Shown here: piece after piece, positions 42,722-50,903 of the stretch
Layout: each line of letters starts with the position of its first letter
Numbering within the stretch: the stretch's first letter is position 1
Source of the DNA: Paenibacillus alkaliterrae
Lineage (GTDB): Bacteria; Bacillota; Bacilli; Paenibacillales; Paenibacillaceae
Length of the DNA stretch: 64,000 nt
Reading direction: 5' to 3'
Assembly: GCF_021532375.1 (NCBI RefSeq)
Contig: NZ_JAKGAP010000007.1
Location: 62,001 to 126,000 of the forward strand
The notes under the pieces: model-generated
Seen by the model: the letters and a program-made list of their open reading frames with translations, nothing else
Told to the model about the DNA's origin: nothing
Databases searched by the model: none
Position numbers and translations under genes: made by a program

Positions 42722-43912
42722 TTGAAAAATCGATCTATCAAGCTATGTATACTTATCCTCGCATTTGCTATTGCAATACCGACGGCTGCATTTGCGACGG
42801 TTGAGCCAGCGCCTGCACCCGGCAATCAAGCCCCTGCCGTTAATTTGGCGTCTTCGGCCCGATCGGCCATTTTGATGGATGCGGACTCTGGAACCGTAAT
42901 TTACGAGAAAAACAGCCATGATAAGCTGCCGCCTGCGAGTATTACGAAAGTGATGACGCTTCTTCTTATTATGGAGGCTCTTGATGACGGAAAGATCAAA
43001 TTAACCGACAACGTTCAGACAAGCGAATATGCGGCATCCATGGGCGGCTCGCAAATATTCCTTGAAGCGGGCGAAGAGATGACGGTGGACGACATGATCA
43101 AGGGCATCGCGCTGGCTTCCGGAAATGATGCATCGGTTGCGATGGCAGAGAAGCTTGCAGGCACGGAGCAACAATTTGTAGCTATGATGAATGAACGCGC
43201 GCAGCAGCTCGGAATGAACGATACACAATTTGCGAATCCAAATGGGCTGCCGGTCGCGAATCATTATTCATCTGCCCATGATATCGCAGTCATGTCACGG
43301 GAGCTGCTAAAGCACTCTGAAGTAACGAAATACACGGGCATGTATCAGGATTATTTACGCAAGACGTCGGAGAAGCCTTTCTGGCTCGTGAATACGAACA
43401 AGCTCGTTCGATTTTACAGCGGTGCAGACGGCTTGAAAACGGGCTTTACTAGCGAAGCGAAGTATTGTCTCGCCGCAACGGCGAAGCGCGATAATATGCG
43501 GGTAATTGCCGTTGTGATGGGAGAGCCCGATACGAAAACAAGAAATGCCGAAGTTTCTCAGATGTTCGATTATTCGTTCGCTCAATATATGAATCACTCG
43601 ATCATCAAAGAAGGCGAATCGATGGGGACGCTGCAGATCGAGAAGGGGACAGCGCCGGAGCTGCCGCTTGTTGCGAAACATGCGTATAGCGTGCTATTGA
43701 AAAAAGGAAGCGCTACGAAGGACATCCGTTATGAGCTGAAAATCGATGGGCCTTTGAAAGCTCCTATCCAAATCGGTCAGCCAATCGGCAAGCTGGTCGT
43801 CTATCAAGGCGATAAGGTGTTGAAGGAGTTTGACGTTGACGCCCCATTATCCATAGAGCGTGCAGGCTGGTGGAAGCTGCTTAAACGGTCGGTCTCGGGT
43901 TTGTTTACTTAA
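42722..43912 (+). CDS. dacF: D-alanyl-D-alanine carboxypeptidase DacF
   Basis: Penicillin-binding protein 5-type carboxypeptidase (S11), made in the forespore and affecting cortex cross-linking in B. subtilis. Signal peptide about 1-26 (ILILAFAIAIPTAAFA), active-site SxxK in PPASITKV (Ser about 73), SGND near 134 and the LKTGFT box near 240; a C-terminal amphipathic helix (GWWKLLKRSVSGLF) would bind the membrane. TTG start at 42722 (or 42719) after CAGGAGGG. Lies before spoIIAA as in B. subtilis. Confidence 0.93.
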   Translation: MKNRSIKLCILILAFAIAIPTAAFATVEPAPAPGNQAPAVNLASSARSAILMDADSGTVIYEKNSHDKLPPASITKVMTLLLIMEALDDGKIKLTDNVQTSEYAASMGGSQIFLEAGEEMTVDDMIKGIALASGNDASVAMAEKLAGTEQQFVAMMNERAQQLGMNDTQFANPNGLPVANHYSSAHDIAVMSRELLKHSEVTKYTGMYQDYLRKTSEKPFWLVNTNKLVRFYSGADGLKTGFTSEAKYCLAATAKRDNMRVIAVVMGEPDTKTRNAEVSQMFDYSFAQYMNHSIIKEGESMGTLQIEKGTAPELPLVAKHAYSVLLKKGSATKDIRYELKIDGPLKAPIQIGQPIGKLVVYQGDKVLKEFDVDAPLSIERAGWWKLLKRSVSGLFT

Positions 43913-43998
43913 TTTGGAACCTGCAGACTGTATTAGTCATTTAATCAACTCGTTTTTTGTCAGCTGATAGCGTTATGCTTCTAGTTTTGTCGGCAAGC

Positions 43999-44026
43999 AG
44001 GAATCACTCTCTATTTTGGAGAATTG
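43999..44026 (+). promoter_or_regulatory. Candidate sigma-H promoter of spoIIAA-spoIIAB-sigF
   Basis: AGGAATC (43999-44005) and GGAGAATTG (44018-44026) with a 12-base spacer fit the sigma-H consensus closely. spoIIA is a known sigma-H and Spo0A target. No exact 0A box is present nearby; only weak matches such as TGTCGGC (43989-43995). Confidence 0.6.
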
Positions 44027-44083
44027 CTAGTTCTATCTCGGCATGTTTAAGTTTGAAAAAACCTAGAGGAGATGAACAGCTTT

Positions 44084-44437
44084 ATGAGTCTGCAAGCAGA
44101 ATTGGAGCATTACCGCAATGTGCTGATCGTACGCCTACGGGGAGAGCTGGATCATCATACGGCTGATGTCGTTCGCTTTAAGATGGAGGAGGCCCTTCTT
44201 CGAGGAAGCAGCGATCATGTCATCCTCAGCTTAAAGGATTTGCAATTTATGGACAGTTCCGGTCTAGGGGTCATTCTGGGCAGGTACAAGCAGGTAAAGA
44301 GCAAGGGCGGCAAAATGGTCGTATGCGATGTGAATCCAAGCGTGTATCGCCTGTTTGAGCTCTCGGGCCTGTTTAAAATTTTAACGATTCACGAGAATGA
44401 ACGTACCGCAATTTCCAGTTTGGAGGTGGTGTCATGA
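44084..44437 (+). CDS. spoIIAA: Anti-sigma F factor antagonist SpoIIAA
   Basis: STAS-domain protein (117 residues) that, when unphosphorylated, pulls SpoIIAB off sigma [20 protein letters not shown] is near the N-terminus and [15 protein letters not shown] (about 54-68) holds the serine phosphorylated by SpoIIAB. ATG 44084 gives the same length as the B. subtilis protein; ATG 44072 is in frame but lies directly against AGAGGAG. Overlaps spoIIAB by four bases. Confidence 0.96.
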   Translation: MSLQAELEHYRNVLIVRLRGELDHHTADVVRFKMEEALLRGSSDHVILSLKDLQFMDSSGLGVILGRYKQVKSKGGKMVVCDVNPSVYRLFELSGLFKILTIHENERTAISSLEVVS

Positions 44438-44880
44438 ACGGATCGAATGAAATGACGCTTTCCTTCAGCGCCCGCTCGGAAAATGAAGCTTTCGCACGAA
44501 TCGCGGTCGCTGCATTTGTGTCACAGCTCGATCCGACGCTAGAGGAGCTGAATGATTTAAAGACGGCCGTGTCTGAAGCTGTAACGAACGCGATTATTCA
44601 CGGCTACGAAAGCGATATCTCCTGCAAGGTGTCAATTGAGGCGAGAATCGAAGGCGATTCCGTCTCCATCACAGTGTCGGATAATGGACGGGGAATAGAA
44701 GACTTAGAGCTTGCAAGGCAGCCGCTTTTTACATCTAAGCCTGAGCTGGAGCGTTCAGGGATGGGCTTTACGATTATGGAAAACTTTATGGACCGTTTCG
44801 AGGTTTCAAGCATGGTAGGCGGCGGAACGCGAGTTGCGATGCTGAAGCGAATCGAATCGAAAAAAGCGCTCTACAATTAG
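44434..44880 (+). CDS. spoIIAB: Anti-sigma F factor SpoIIAB, serine kinase
   Basis: GHKL-type kinase and anti-sigma factor of 148 residues. N box [15 protein letters not shown] (about 44-58), G1 box [11 protein letters not shown] (about 80-90) and G2-like [17 protein letters not shown] (about 107-123) are clear. It holds sigma F inactive in the predivisional cell and phosphorylates SpoIIAA. The ATG overlaps spoIIAA by four bases (ATGA), so synthesis is coupled. Confidence 0.96.
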   Translation: MNGSNEMTLSFSARSENEAFARIAVAAFVSQLDPTLEELNDLKTAVSEAVTNAIIHGYESDISCKVSIEARIEGDSVSITVSDNGRGIEDLELARQPLFTSKPELERSGMGFTIMENFMDRFEVSSMVGGGTRVAMLKRIESKKALYN

Positions 44881-44899
44881 CGCATAGGGGTTGAGCCTC

Positions 44900-45655
44900 A
44901 TGGATGTCAATCTAAAGCAAACGGCCCAGCCTTACTTGGACGATGCGGAAGTAAAGCGGCTCATAGCGCTAAGTCAGTCCGGCGACACGCTTGCAAGAGA
45001 TACACTCGTTCAATGCAATATACGGCTCGTTTGGTCAGTTGTTCAACGGTTCATAAATCGCGGTTATGAGCCCGAGGATTTATTCCAGATCGGTTGTATA
45101 GGATTGCTGAAGTCGGTGGACAAATTCGATTTGTCCTACGATGTGAAATTTTCCACCTATGCGGTACCGATGATTATTGGGGAAATTCAACGGTTTTTGC
45201 GCGATGATGGTACGTTGAAGGTAAGCAGGTCCCTCAAAGAAACGGCGAATAAAGTTCGTAAAATGAAGGACGAGCTTTCGAAGACTCTAGGGCGCTTGCC
45301 TACCATTAGCGAGGTTGCGGAGCGGCTTGGCATAACGCCGGAGGATGTCGTATTCGCCCAGGAAGCGAATAAACCGCCAACGTCCATACACGAAACCGTA
45401 TTTGAGAACGATGGCGATCCCATTACGCTAATGGACCAAATTGCAGACGAATCGCAGGAGCGATGGTTCGATAAGCTTGCGCTTGTCGAAGCGATCGAAG
45501 GCCTGAGCGAGCGTGAACGGCTGATCGTGTATTTGCGCTATTACCGCGACAAGACGCAATCCGAAGTAGCGACCAGGCTTGGCATATCCCAGGTACAGGT
45601 CTCGCGGCTGGAGAAAAAAATATTGCAATCCATTAAAGATCAAATCGCCCTTTAA
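44900..45655 (+). CDS. sigF: RNA polymerase sigma-F factor
   Basis: First compartment-specific sporulation sigma factor, active in the forespore. The 251-residue protein has region 2 (FINRGYEPEDLFQIGCIGLLKSVDKFDLSYDVKFSTYA, about 49-86 in parts), region 3 (LGRLPTISEVAERLGITPEDV) and region 4 with a C-terminal helix-turn-helix (QSEVATRLGISQVQVSRLEK). AGGGG supports ATG 44900; TTG 44891 is also in frame. Third gene of the spoIIA operon. Confidence 0.96.
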   Translation: MDVNLKQTAQPYLDDAEVKRLIALSQSGDTLARDTLVQCNIRLVWSVVQRFINRGYEPEDLFQIGCIGLLKSVDKFDLSYDVKFSTYAVPMIIGEIQRFLRDDGTLKVSRSLKETANKVRKMKDELSKTLGRLPTISEVAERLGITPEDVVFAQEANKPPTSIHETVFENDGDPITLMDQIADESQERWFDKLALVEAIEGLSERERLIVYLRYYRDKTQSEVATRLGISQVQVSRLEKKILQSIKDQIAL

Positions 45656-45696
45656 GGCGGTTTGGTCTTTTCCATTTTTTACCTCTCCTAGCATGA

Positions 45697-45724
45697 GTAT
45701 ACGAATCGACCTTTTCTCATACTA
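45697..45724 (+). promoter_or_regulatory. Candidate sigma-G promoter of the spoVA genes
   Basis: GTATA (45697-45701) and CATACTA (45718-45724) with a 16-base spacer. The -10 is an exact sigma-G type; spacing is one base short of the usual 17-18. spoVA is a sigma-G operon in B. subtilis. Confidence 0.5.
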
Positions 45725-45769
45725 AAAGGGAAACATACACCAGCGTTATGGCAGAAGGGAAGCTGACAG

Positions 45770-46420
45770 ATGGAAGCATCCAAACAAGCGGTCCTCTATC
45801 TGCGCCTCAAAAAAAGAATTTACATTAAGCCGGAACACCGCGTCACGTTAGGCCAGGCAGCCCGCTTGCTTGCCGTAAATGATTCGATCGAGGAACAATT
45901 GAAAGGGCTTGTGCTCTATGAGCATAAAAAAGCCGATGGCAATCGGGTTGTCATCGATCTTTTGCAAATCGTAAAAATAATCCGCGAGCGGATGCCGGAT
46001 TTAACGGTTGAGGCCTATGGAGATCCACAGGTACTTGTCATGGTAGCGGAGAAGCAGGTGAAGCCGCGCATTCCACTTCTCATCTTCTCGTGGCTGCTCC
46101 TGTTTTTTGGGTCCGGGCTTGCGATCATGAACTTCCATACGGATGTAAGCATGAAGGAGGTTCATATCCGTATCGTCGAGCTTATAACAGGGAAACGTAC
46201 CGATCATCCATTATGGTTCCAAATTCCGTATTCATTAGGAATCGGACTTGGCATGGTGTTATTTTTTAACCACTTGTTCCGCAAACGGTTTAATGAGGAG
46301 CCTAACCCGCTTGAGGTCGAGCTTTACATGTATCAGGAAAATGTAAACTCGTATGTGATCGCCGATGAGATGCGCAAAAAGGCGGACTATGACCAAACGC
46401 AGGATAAGCGGCATGATTAA
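45770..46420 (+). CDS. spoVAA: Stage V sporulation protein AA
   Basis: A 216-residue spore inner membrane protein: a soluble N-terminal domain (about 1-100, LYLRLKKRIYIKP and VTLGQAARLLA) and two membrane helices (about 103-122 and 150-170). SpoVA proteins move dipicolinic acid in sporulation and germination. ATG 45770 follows AGAAGGGAAG. Overlaps spoVAB by eight bases. Transcribed from the sigma-G-like site upstream. Confidence 0.92.
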   Translation: MEASKQAVLYLRLKKRIYIKPEHRVTLGQAARLLAVNDSIEEQLKGLVLYEHKKADGNRVVIDLLQIVKIIRERMPDLTVEAYGDPQVLVMVAEKQVKPRIPLLIFSWLLLFFGSGLAIMNFHTDVSMKEVHIRIVELITGKRTDHPLWFQIPYSLGIGLGMVLFFNHLFRKRFNEEPNPLEVELYMYQENVNSYVIADEMRKKADYDQTQDKRHD

Positions 46421-46841
46421 CGGGCTGTCTAATGTATTCGTTGCTCTCCTCGGTTTGGCGGGAGGTATAGCGGTGGGCAGCGGATTAGTTGCATTGCTAA
46501 TCGTGCTGGATCTTATTCCCCGTCTTGCCCAAATCGCCTATGCTTATCGGATGTCGGCATGGTTTGAGACAGCGATCATATGCGGATCCTTGTATTGGAC
46601 ATTCGCTGATTTTTTGGATTGGAAATTAGCACTGCCGTCAGGTTTCATTCTTAGCGGAGCGGGATTGATTGACGGGATGTTTGTCGGAATGCTGGCGGCT
46701 GCTTTGACTGAAGTCATGAACGTGCTGCCTATTTTGGCAAAACGCATGAATCTATCCAACTATATGGTTGCGCTTGTGATGGCAATGGTCATAGGTAAAA
46801 CATTAGGTTCTTTATTCGACTGGCTCGTATTTCAATGGTAA
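46413..46841 (+). CDS. spoVAB: Stage V sporulation protein AB
   Basis: A 142-residue membrane protein with about four helices; FVALLGLAGGIAVGSGLVALLIVLDLIPRLAQ and the segment GMLAAALTEVMNVLPILAKR match SpoVAB. The open frame begins at 46365 inside spoVAA, but ATG 46413 gives the usual length (141 in B. subtilis) and has AGGATAAG upstream. The next gene is spoVAF, not spoVAC. Confidence 0.92.
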   Translation: MINGLSNVFVALLGLAGGIAVGSGLVALLIVLDLIPRLAQIAYAYRMSAWFETAIICGSLYWTFADFLDWKLALPSGFILSGAGLIDGMFVGMLAAALTEVMNVLPILAKRMNLSNYMVALVMAMVIGKTLGSLFDWLVFQW

Positions 46842-46866
46842 TTCATTATGAATGAGGTGAAGGCAG

Positions 46867-48492
46867 ATGAGAGATTCACACTCCGGGCAAGGACATGAGG
46901 AGCAGGGAGATAAACACGCTATGCCTCCTTATCCTCCGGCAATAACCGAGGAGCAACAGCGCGAGGAATCGGTTGCTCCTGCTTCAATGCGAATCAAGAA
47001 AACAAGCTCGATGTCATTGGAAGACGGAGAGGAGAACTACATACCCAATCAGTTGGATGATGTGCTGAGGCGTTTAGAGCATGAGATTGGGTACAAAACT
47101 AGCTTTGACGTCGTCGTAAGGGAAATGACGTTCGGCGATAAACGTACCGCCATGCTATGTATGAACGGGCTAGTGAAGGATACGTTGCTTACCGAAGTGC
47201 TCAATCGGCTAACCTTCCTTCAGCCTGACGATTTGTCGAGTCATGCGCTCCATTCTTTCCTCGATTTGTACGTACCGGCCGCTCAGGTAACGAAGGAGGA
47301 TGATTGGAACAAAATGCTGTCAGGCGTTCTGTCTGGCGGAACGGCATTATTTATCGATGGCGAATCCAGTGTTATTATGATCGATGCCAAGGAGTTCCCG
47401 GCCCGCGGTCCGGAGGAGCCTTCGCTCGAGAAGGTCGTTCGCGGAAGCAGGGACGGCTTTGTCGAAACGTTAATGGTGAACGTATCTTTAGTCCGGAGAC
47501 GCGTTCGTGACCCTCAGCTCCGATATGAAATTGTACAGGTTGGCGAGAGGACGAAAACAGATGTATGTATTGCTTATATCAATGATTTAGTCGACAAGGA
47601 ACTGTTGAAATCCATTAAAAACAAAATAAAGATGGTGAAGCTTGACGGTTTGCCGCTTGCCGATAAACAATTGGAGGAGGCCACTGTAAAACGAGGCTGG
47701 AATCCATTTCCGCTTGTACGGTATTCAGAACGGCCGGATACGGTAGCTGCCCATTTGCTTGAAGGCTCCGTAGCTGTATTCGTAGACACCTCTCCAAGCG
47801 TAATGACGCTGCCGACAACGTATACAGACCTCATTCAGCATGCGGAGGAAAATCGACAAACCCCGTTTATCGGGACGTATTTGCGCTGGGTTAGATTTCT
47901 TGGAATTTTCGCATCGCTGTTTATGCTGCCGCTTTGGTTGCTTTTCGTTATGCATCCTGAGATTAAACCTGTTGCGCTTGAGTTTTTGGGTCCGTCCAAA
48001 ACGGGTCAGCTTCCGTTATTCGTTCAATTTTTGCTGGCTGAGATCGGTGTTGACCTGCTGCGAATGGCGTCTGTACATACTCCTTCGTCACTCGCAACGG
48101 CAATGTCGCTTGTCGCTGCTATATTAATCGGCGATATTGCGGTACAGACCGGCGTTTTCGTGAACGAGGTTATCTTGTATATGGCTGTTTCGGCGATCGG
48201 CATGTTTGCCACGCCGAGCTATGAGCTGGGCTTAGCCAATCGGATCGTACGGCTGGTTTTAATTGTCGCGGTTGCCGCCTTTAGTGTACCGGGTTTTGTT
48301 ATTGCTACGACGGCGATCTTGCTGATGCTGGTTTGTGAGCGTTCCTTCAACCGTCCATACATGTGGCCGATCATACCTTTCGATATGAGAGCGGTGTGGG
48401 GCATAATCATTAGGCAGCCTGTGCTGTATAACCGCTATCGCCCGAATATTTTGAAACCGCAGCAGCGGGATAAGATGCCTAGCACGGAGTAA
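46867..48492 (+). CDS. spoVAF: SpoVAF, GerA-family spore membrane protein
   Basis: A 541-residue protein of the GerA A-subunit family: a polar, possibly disordered N-terminus (about 1-50), two soluble subdomains (about 50-320; VNVSLVRRRVRDPQL, CIAYINDLVDKEL) and a C-terminal region of about five helices from residue 335 (RWVRFLGIFASLFMLPLWLL, HTPSSLATAMSLVAAILIGD). SpoVAF pairs with FigP to form an ion-channel complex that amplifies germination in Bacillus; figP is not seen here. GAGGTGAAGG precedes ATG 46867. Placement directly after spoVAB means spoVAC, AD and AE are absent from this cluster. Confidence 0.92.
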   Translation: MRDSHSGQGHEEQGDKHAMPPYPPAITEEQQREESVAPASMRIKKTSSMSLEDGEENYIPNQLDDVLRRLEHEIGYKTSFDVVVREMTFGDKRTAMLCMNGLVKDTLLTEVLNRLTFLQPDDLSSHALHSFLDLYVPAAQVTKEDDWNKMLSGVLSGGTALFIDGESSVIMIDAKEFPARGPEEPSLEKVVRGSRDGFVETLMVNVSLVRRRVRDPQLRYEIVQVGERTKTDVCIAYINDLVDKELLKSIKNKIKMVKLDGLPLADKQLEEATVKRGWNPFPLVRYSERPDTVAAHLLEGSVAVFVDTSPSVMTLPTTYTDLIQHAEENRQTPFIGTYLRWVRFLGIFASLFMLPLWLLFVMHPEIKPVALEFLGPSKTGQLPLFVQFLLAEIGVDLLRMASVHTPSSLATAMSLVAAILIGDIAVQTGVFVNEVILYMAVSAIGMFATPSYELGLANRIVRLVLIVAVAAFSVPGFVIATTAILLMLVCERSFNRPYMWPIIPFDMRAVWGIIIRQPVLYNRYRPNILKPQQRDKMPSTE

Positions 48493-48624
48493 ATTCACAA
48501 TAATGCAAATGAAATGTGAATTTATCCATTTCTCCAGCGGGAAGATTGCGTTATACTGGTGCTATTGATGCAAATTCTATCCGTTCTATCTGTATGCAGA
48601 TGGAAGAAAGCTGAGGGGAAATAT

Positions 48625-49956
48625 ATGTACCTGCATGGAACTAGTAAAATTAACGCAAACGGTCATTTGGAAATAGGCGGCTGCGATGCCGCTGATTTGG
48701 CGAGCCGGTTCGGCACGCCGCTATATATTGTCGATGAAGCATTGGTTCGTCAACGCGCGAACGAATACGTCGAGGCTTTCAAAGCTTCCGGACTTAAATT
48801 TCAAGTCGCTTATGCAAGCAAAGCGTTCAGCGTAATGGCCATGTGTGCGATTGCAGAGCAAGAGGGACTATCGCTTGACGTTGTATCCGACGGTGAACTT
48901 TATACCGCTATGCAAGCGGGCTTCCCTGCCGAGCGTATCCATTTCCATGGCAATAACAAAACGCCAGAAGAAATTAACATGGCGCTTGATGCCGGTATCG
49001 GCTGCTTCGTAGTCGACAACTTCCTTGAGCTTGAGCTGTTGAATGCGCTCGCTGGCGACAAAGGCAAGAAGGTTAACATATTGCTTCGTATTACGCCAGG
49101 AGTAGAAGCTCATACACATGATTATATTTCGACAGGCCAACAGGATTCGAAGTTCGGCTTTGATCTGGGCAACGGAGCTGCGAAGCAAGCGATCCAAGAA
49201 GCGATGGCATTGCCTAACTTAATCGTATTGGGCGTACATTCTCATATCGGGTCGCAAATTTTCGAAGTTGAAGGCTTCCGCATGGCAGTGGACAAGGTTG
49301 CTGATTTTGCGGTTACTGTACGTAATGAGCTTGGGCTTACTTTTAAGGTCATCAACCTTGGCGGCGGCTTCGGCATCCGTTATGTCGAAGGCGATACTCC
49401 GCTTCCAATCAGCGAATACGTAGCTGCCATTACAGGCGCCATCATTTCGAATTTCTCGAAAGCGGAATTTCCGCTGCCGGAAATTTGGGTTGAGCCGGGC
49501 CGGAGCATGGTTGGCGATGCAGGTACAACTCTGTATACCGTTGGTACAAGCAAAACGATTCCGGGCGTTCGCAAATACATTGCCGTTGACGGCGGAATGA
49601 CGGACAACCCTCGCCCAGCGCTTTATCAATCGAAGTACGAAGCGGTTCTGGCTAACCGTGCCAATGATCCGAAAGAAGAGACGGTTTCCGTAGCAGGCAA
49701 ATGCTGCGAGAGCGGAGATATGCTGATTTGGGATCTTGATCTGCCGAAGGCTGAAAATGGCGACTTGCTTGCTGTTTTCTGTACAGGTGCTTATAATTAT
49801 GCAATGGCAAGCAACTATAATCGAATTCGCCGTCCTGCTGTCGTTTTCGTTAAGGACGGGCAAGCGGATCTTGCCGTTAAGCGGGAATCGCTTGAAAATA
49901 TCGTATGCAATGACGTCATTCCGGCAAGACTTCAAAAATCACCGCTTGCGAAATAA
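48625..49956 (+). CDS. lysA: Diaminopimelate decarboxylase
   Basis: PLP enzyme of the alanine racemase fold type that makes L-lysine from meso-diaminopimelate. The 443-residue protein has the PLP lysine in VAYASKAFS (Lys 66), VLGVHSHIGSQI, the phosphate-binding NLGGGFGIRY and EPGRSMVGDAG, and the CCESGDML segment with the active-site cysteine from the second subunit. AGGGGAA favours ATG 48625 over the earlier in-frame start at 48559. Follows spoVAF as in B. subtilis. Confidence 0.96.
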   Translation: MYLHGTSKINANGHLEIGGCDAADLASRFGTPLYIVDEALVRQRANEYVEAFKASGLKFQVAYASKAFSVMAMCAIAEQEGLSLDVVSDGELYTAMQAGFPAERIHFHGNNKTPEEINMALDAGIGCFVVDNFLELELLNALAGDKGKKVNILLRITPGVEAHTHDYISTGQQDSKFGFDLGNGAAKQAIQEAMALPNLIVLGVHSHIGSQIFEVEGFRMAVDKVADFAVTVRNELGLTFKVINLGGGFGIRYVEGDTPLPISEYVAAITGAIISNFSKAEFPLPEIWVEPGRSMVGDAGTTLYTVGTSKTIPGVRKYIAVDGGMTDNPRPALYQSKYEAVLANRANDPKEETVSVAGKCCESGDMLIWDLDLPKAENGDLLAVFCTGAYNYAMASNYNRIRRPAVVFVKDGQADLAVKRESLENIVCNDVIPARLQKSPLAK

Positions 49957-50008
49957 GGGCAATATTGGTAACGTAGTCTTATTCGGATAAAGAAAGGTAG
50001 ATGCAGCA

Positions 50009-50440
50009 ATGGCAAAACAGGCAAAAATTACACTAGCAAACGGCGGAGCGGTCGTAATCGATTTATTCGATCAAGACGCGCCGAACACCGTAGCAAACTT
50101 CGAAAAGCTGGCTAATGACGGTTTTTATAACGGACTGACGTTCCACCGCGTTATTCCGGGCTTTGTCGCACAAGGCGGTTGCCCGAATGGCACTGGTACA
50201 GGCGGCCCTGGTTACACGATCAACTGTGAAATCAACCCGAACAAGCATGAGCGCGGATCGCTTGCTATGGCGCATGCAGGCCGCAACACAGGAGGCAGCC
50301 AGTTTTATATCGGCTACGCTCCACAGCCGCATCTTGACGGCGGTCATACCGTTTTCGGCAAAGTAGCAAAGGGTATGGAGTATGTTGACGCTTTTAAAGG
50401 CGGAGACAAGATGGAAAAGGTTGAAGTTGTCGAAGTTTAA
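50009..50440 (+). CDS. ppiB: Peptidyl-prolyl cis-trans isomerase B (cyclophilin)
   Basis: Cytoplasmic cyclophilin of 143 residues that speeds proline isomerisation. [19 protein letters not shown] (about 36-54) with the catalytic arginine, [15 protein letters not shown] and [12 protein letters not shown] are standard. AGAAAGGTAG precedes ATG 50009. ppiB lies between lysA and the rib operon, as in B. subtilis. Confidence 0.96.
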   Translation: MAKQAKITLANGGAVVIDLFDQDAPNTVANFEKLANDGFYNGLTFHRVIPGFVAQGGCPNGTGTGGPGYTINCEINPNKHERGSLAMAHAGRNTGGSQFYIGYAPQPHLDGGHTVFGKVAKGMEYVDAFKGGDKMEKVEVVEV

Positions 50441-50478
50441 TGGTAAGATACTTACTATAATTATGTAAGTGCAGCTTT

Positions 50479-50676
50479 CCTTCGGGGTCGGGTGTAATTC
50501 CCAACCGGCGGTGATCGGGTAGCACAGGAAGGATTGGACAACCATACTTCCTGTGCTACCCGTCAGTCCGTGACCCGGGCCGAACGGTTATATTGGCAGT
50601 CAATGCTCATATATCAATCGGAACGGTGGACCTGGTGAAAATCCGGGACCGACAGTACAGTCTGGATGGGAGAAGG
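50479..50676 (+). ncRNA. FMN riboswitch aptamer (RFN element)
   Basis: Conserved RFN blocks occur in order: TTCGGGGTCGGGTG, ATTCCCAACCGGCGGTGAT, AGTCCGTGACCC, the variable arm with GGTGGACCTGGTGAAA, CCGACAGT and AGTCTGGATGGGAGAAGG. CCTTC and GAAGG close the element. An extra long arm (around 50516-50564) is present between the second and third blocks. FMN binding is known to switch off rib genes; the expression platform lies at 50860-50903. The 463-base gap between ppiB and ribD holds this element, a linker of about 180 bases without a visible gene, and the terminator. Confidence 0.95.
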
Positions 50677-50859
50677 AGAGGCATCGACAGCTATATCATT
50701 CATGCTTATTAGCTTGTGTTTTATTTCACAAGTGAAATAGGTTTGTTTCATTAGCGTATTTTACGAACCGATTCCGTAGCGATTACGGTTTCTTTAAGAG
50801 CGGCTTCTTAATGCTCTCTTTGAAGGTCGGTTTTGTCGTTGTTTTCTCAGGTTTCTTTC

Positions 50860-50903
50860 ATCACCCCTGTCGGCAAGCATGCCGACAGGGGTGATTTTAT
50901 TTT
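50860..50903 (+). terminator. Riboswitch terminator that also contains the ribD ribosome site
   Basis: A perfect 15-bp stem: 50860-50874 with 50881-50895, six-base loop, then TTTATTTT. The ribD start follows at 50904. The only Shine-Dalgarno-like sequence of ribD, AGGGGTG (50887-50893), lies in the 3' arm, so the same hairpin can stop transcription and hide the ribosome site. Confidence 0.88.

Noticed and set aside
49219..49935. 238-residue minus-strand frame opposite lysA
   Set aside because: Fully antisense to a well-supported gene, with no ribosome site; typical shadow frame.
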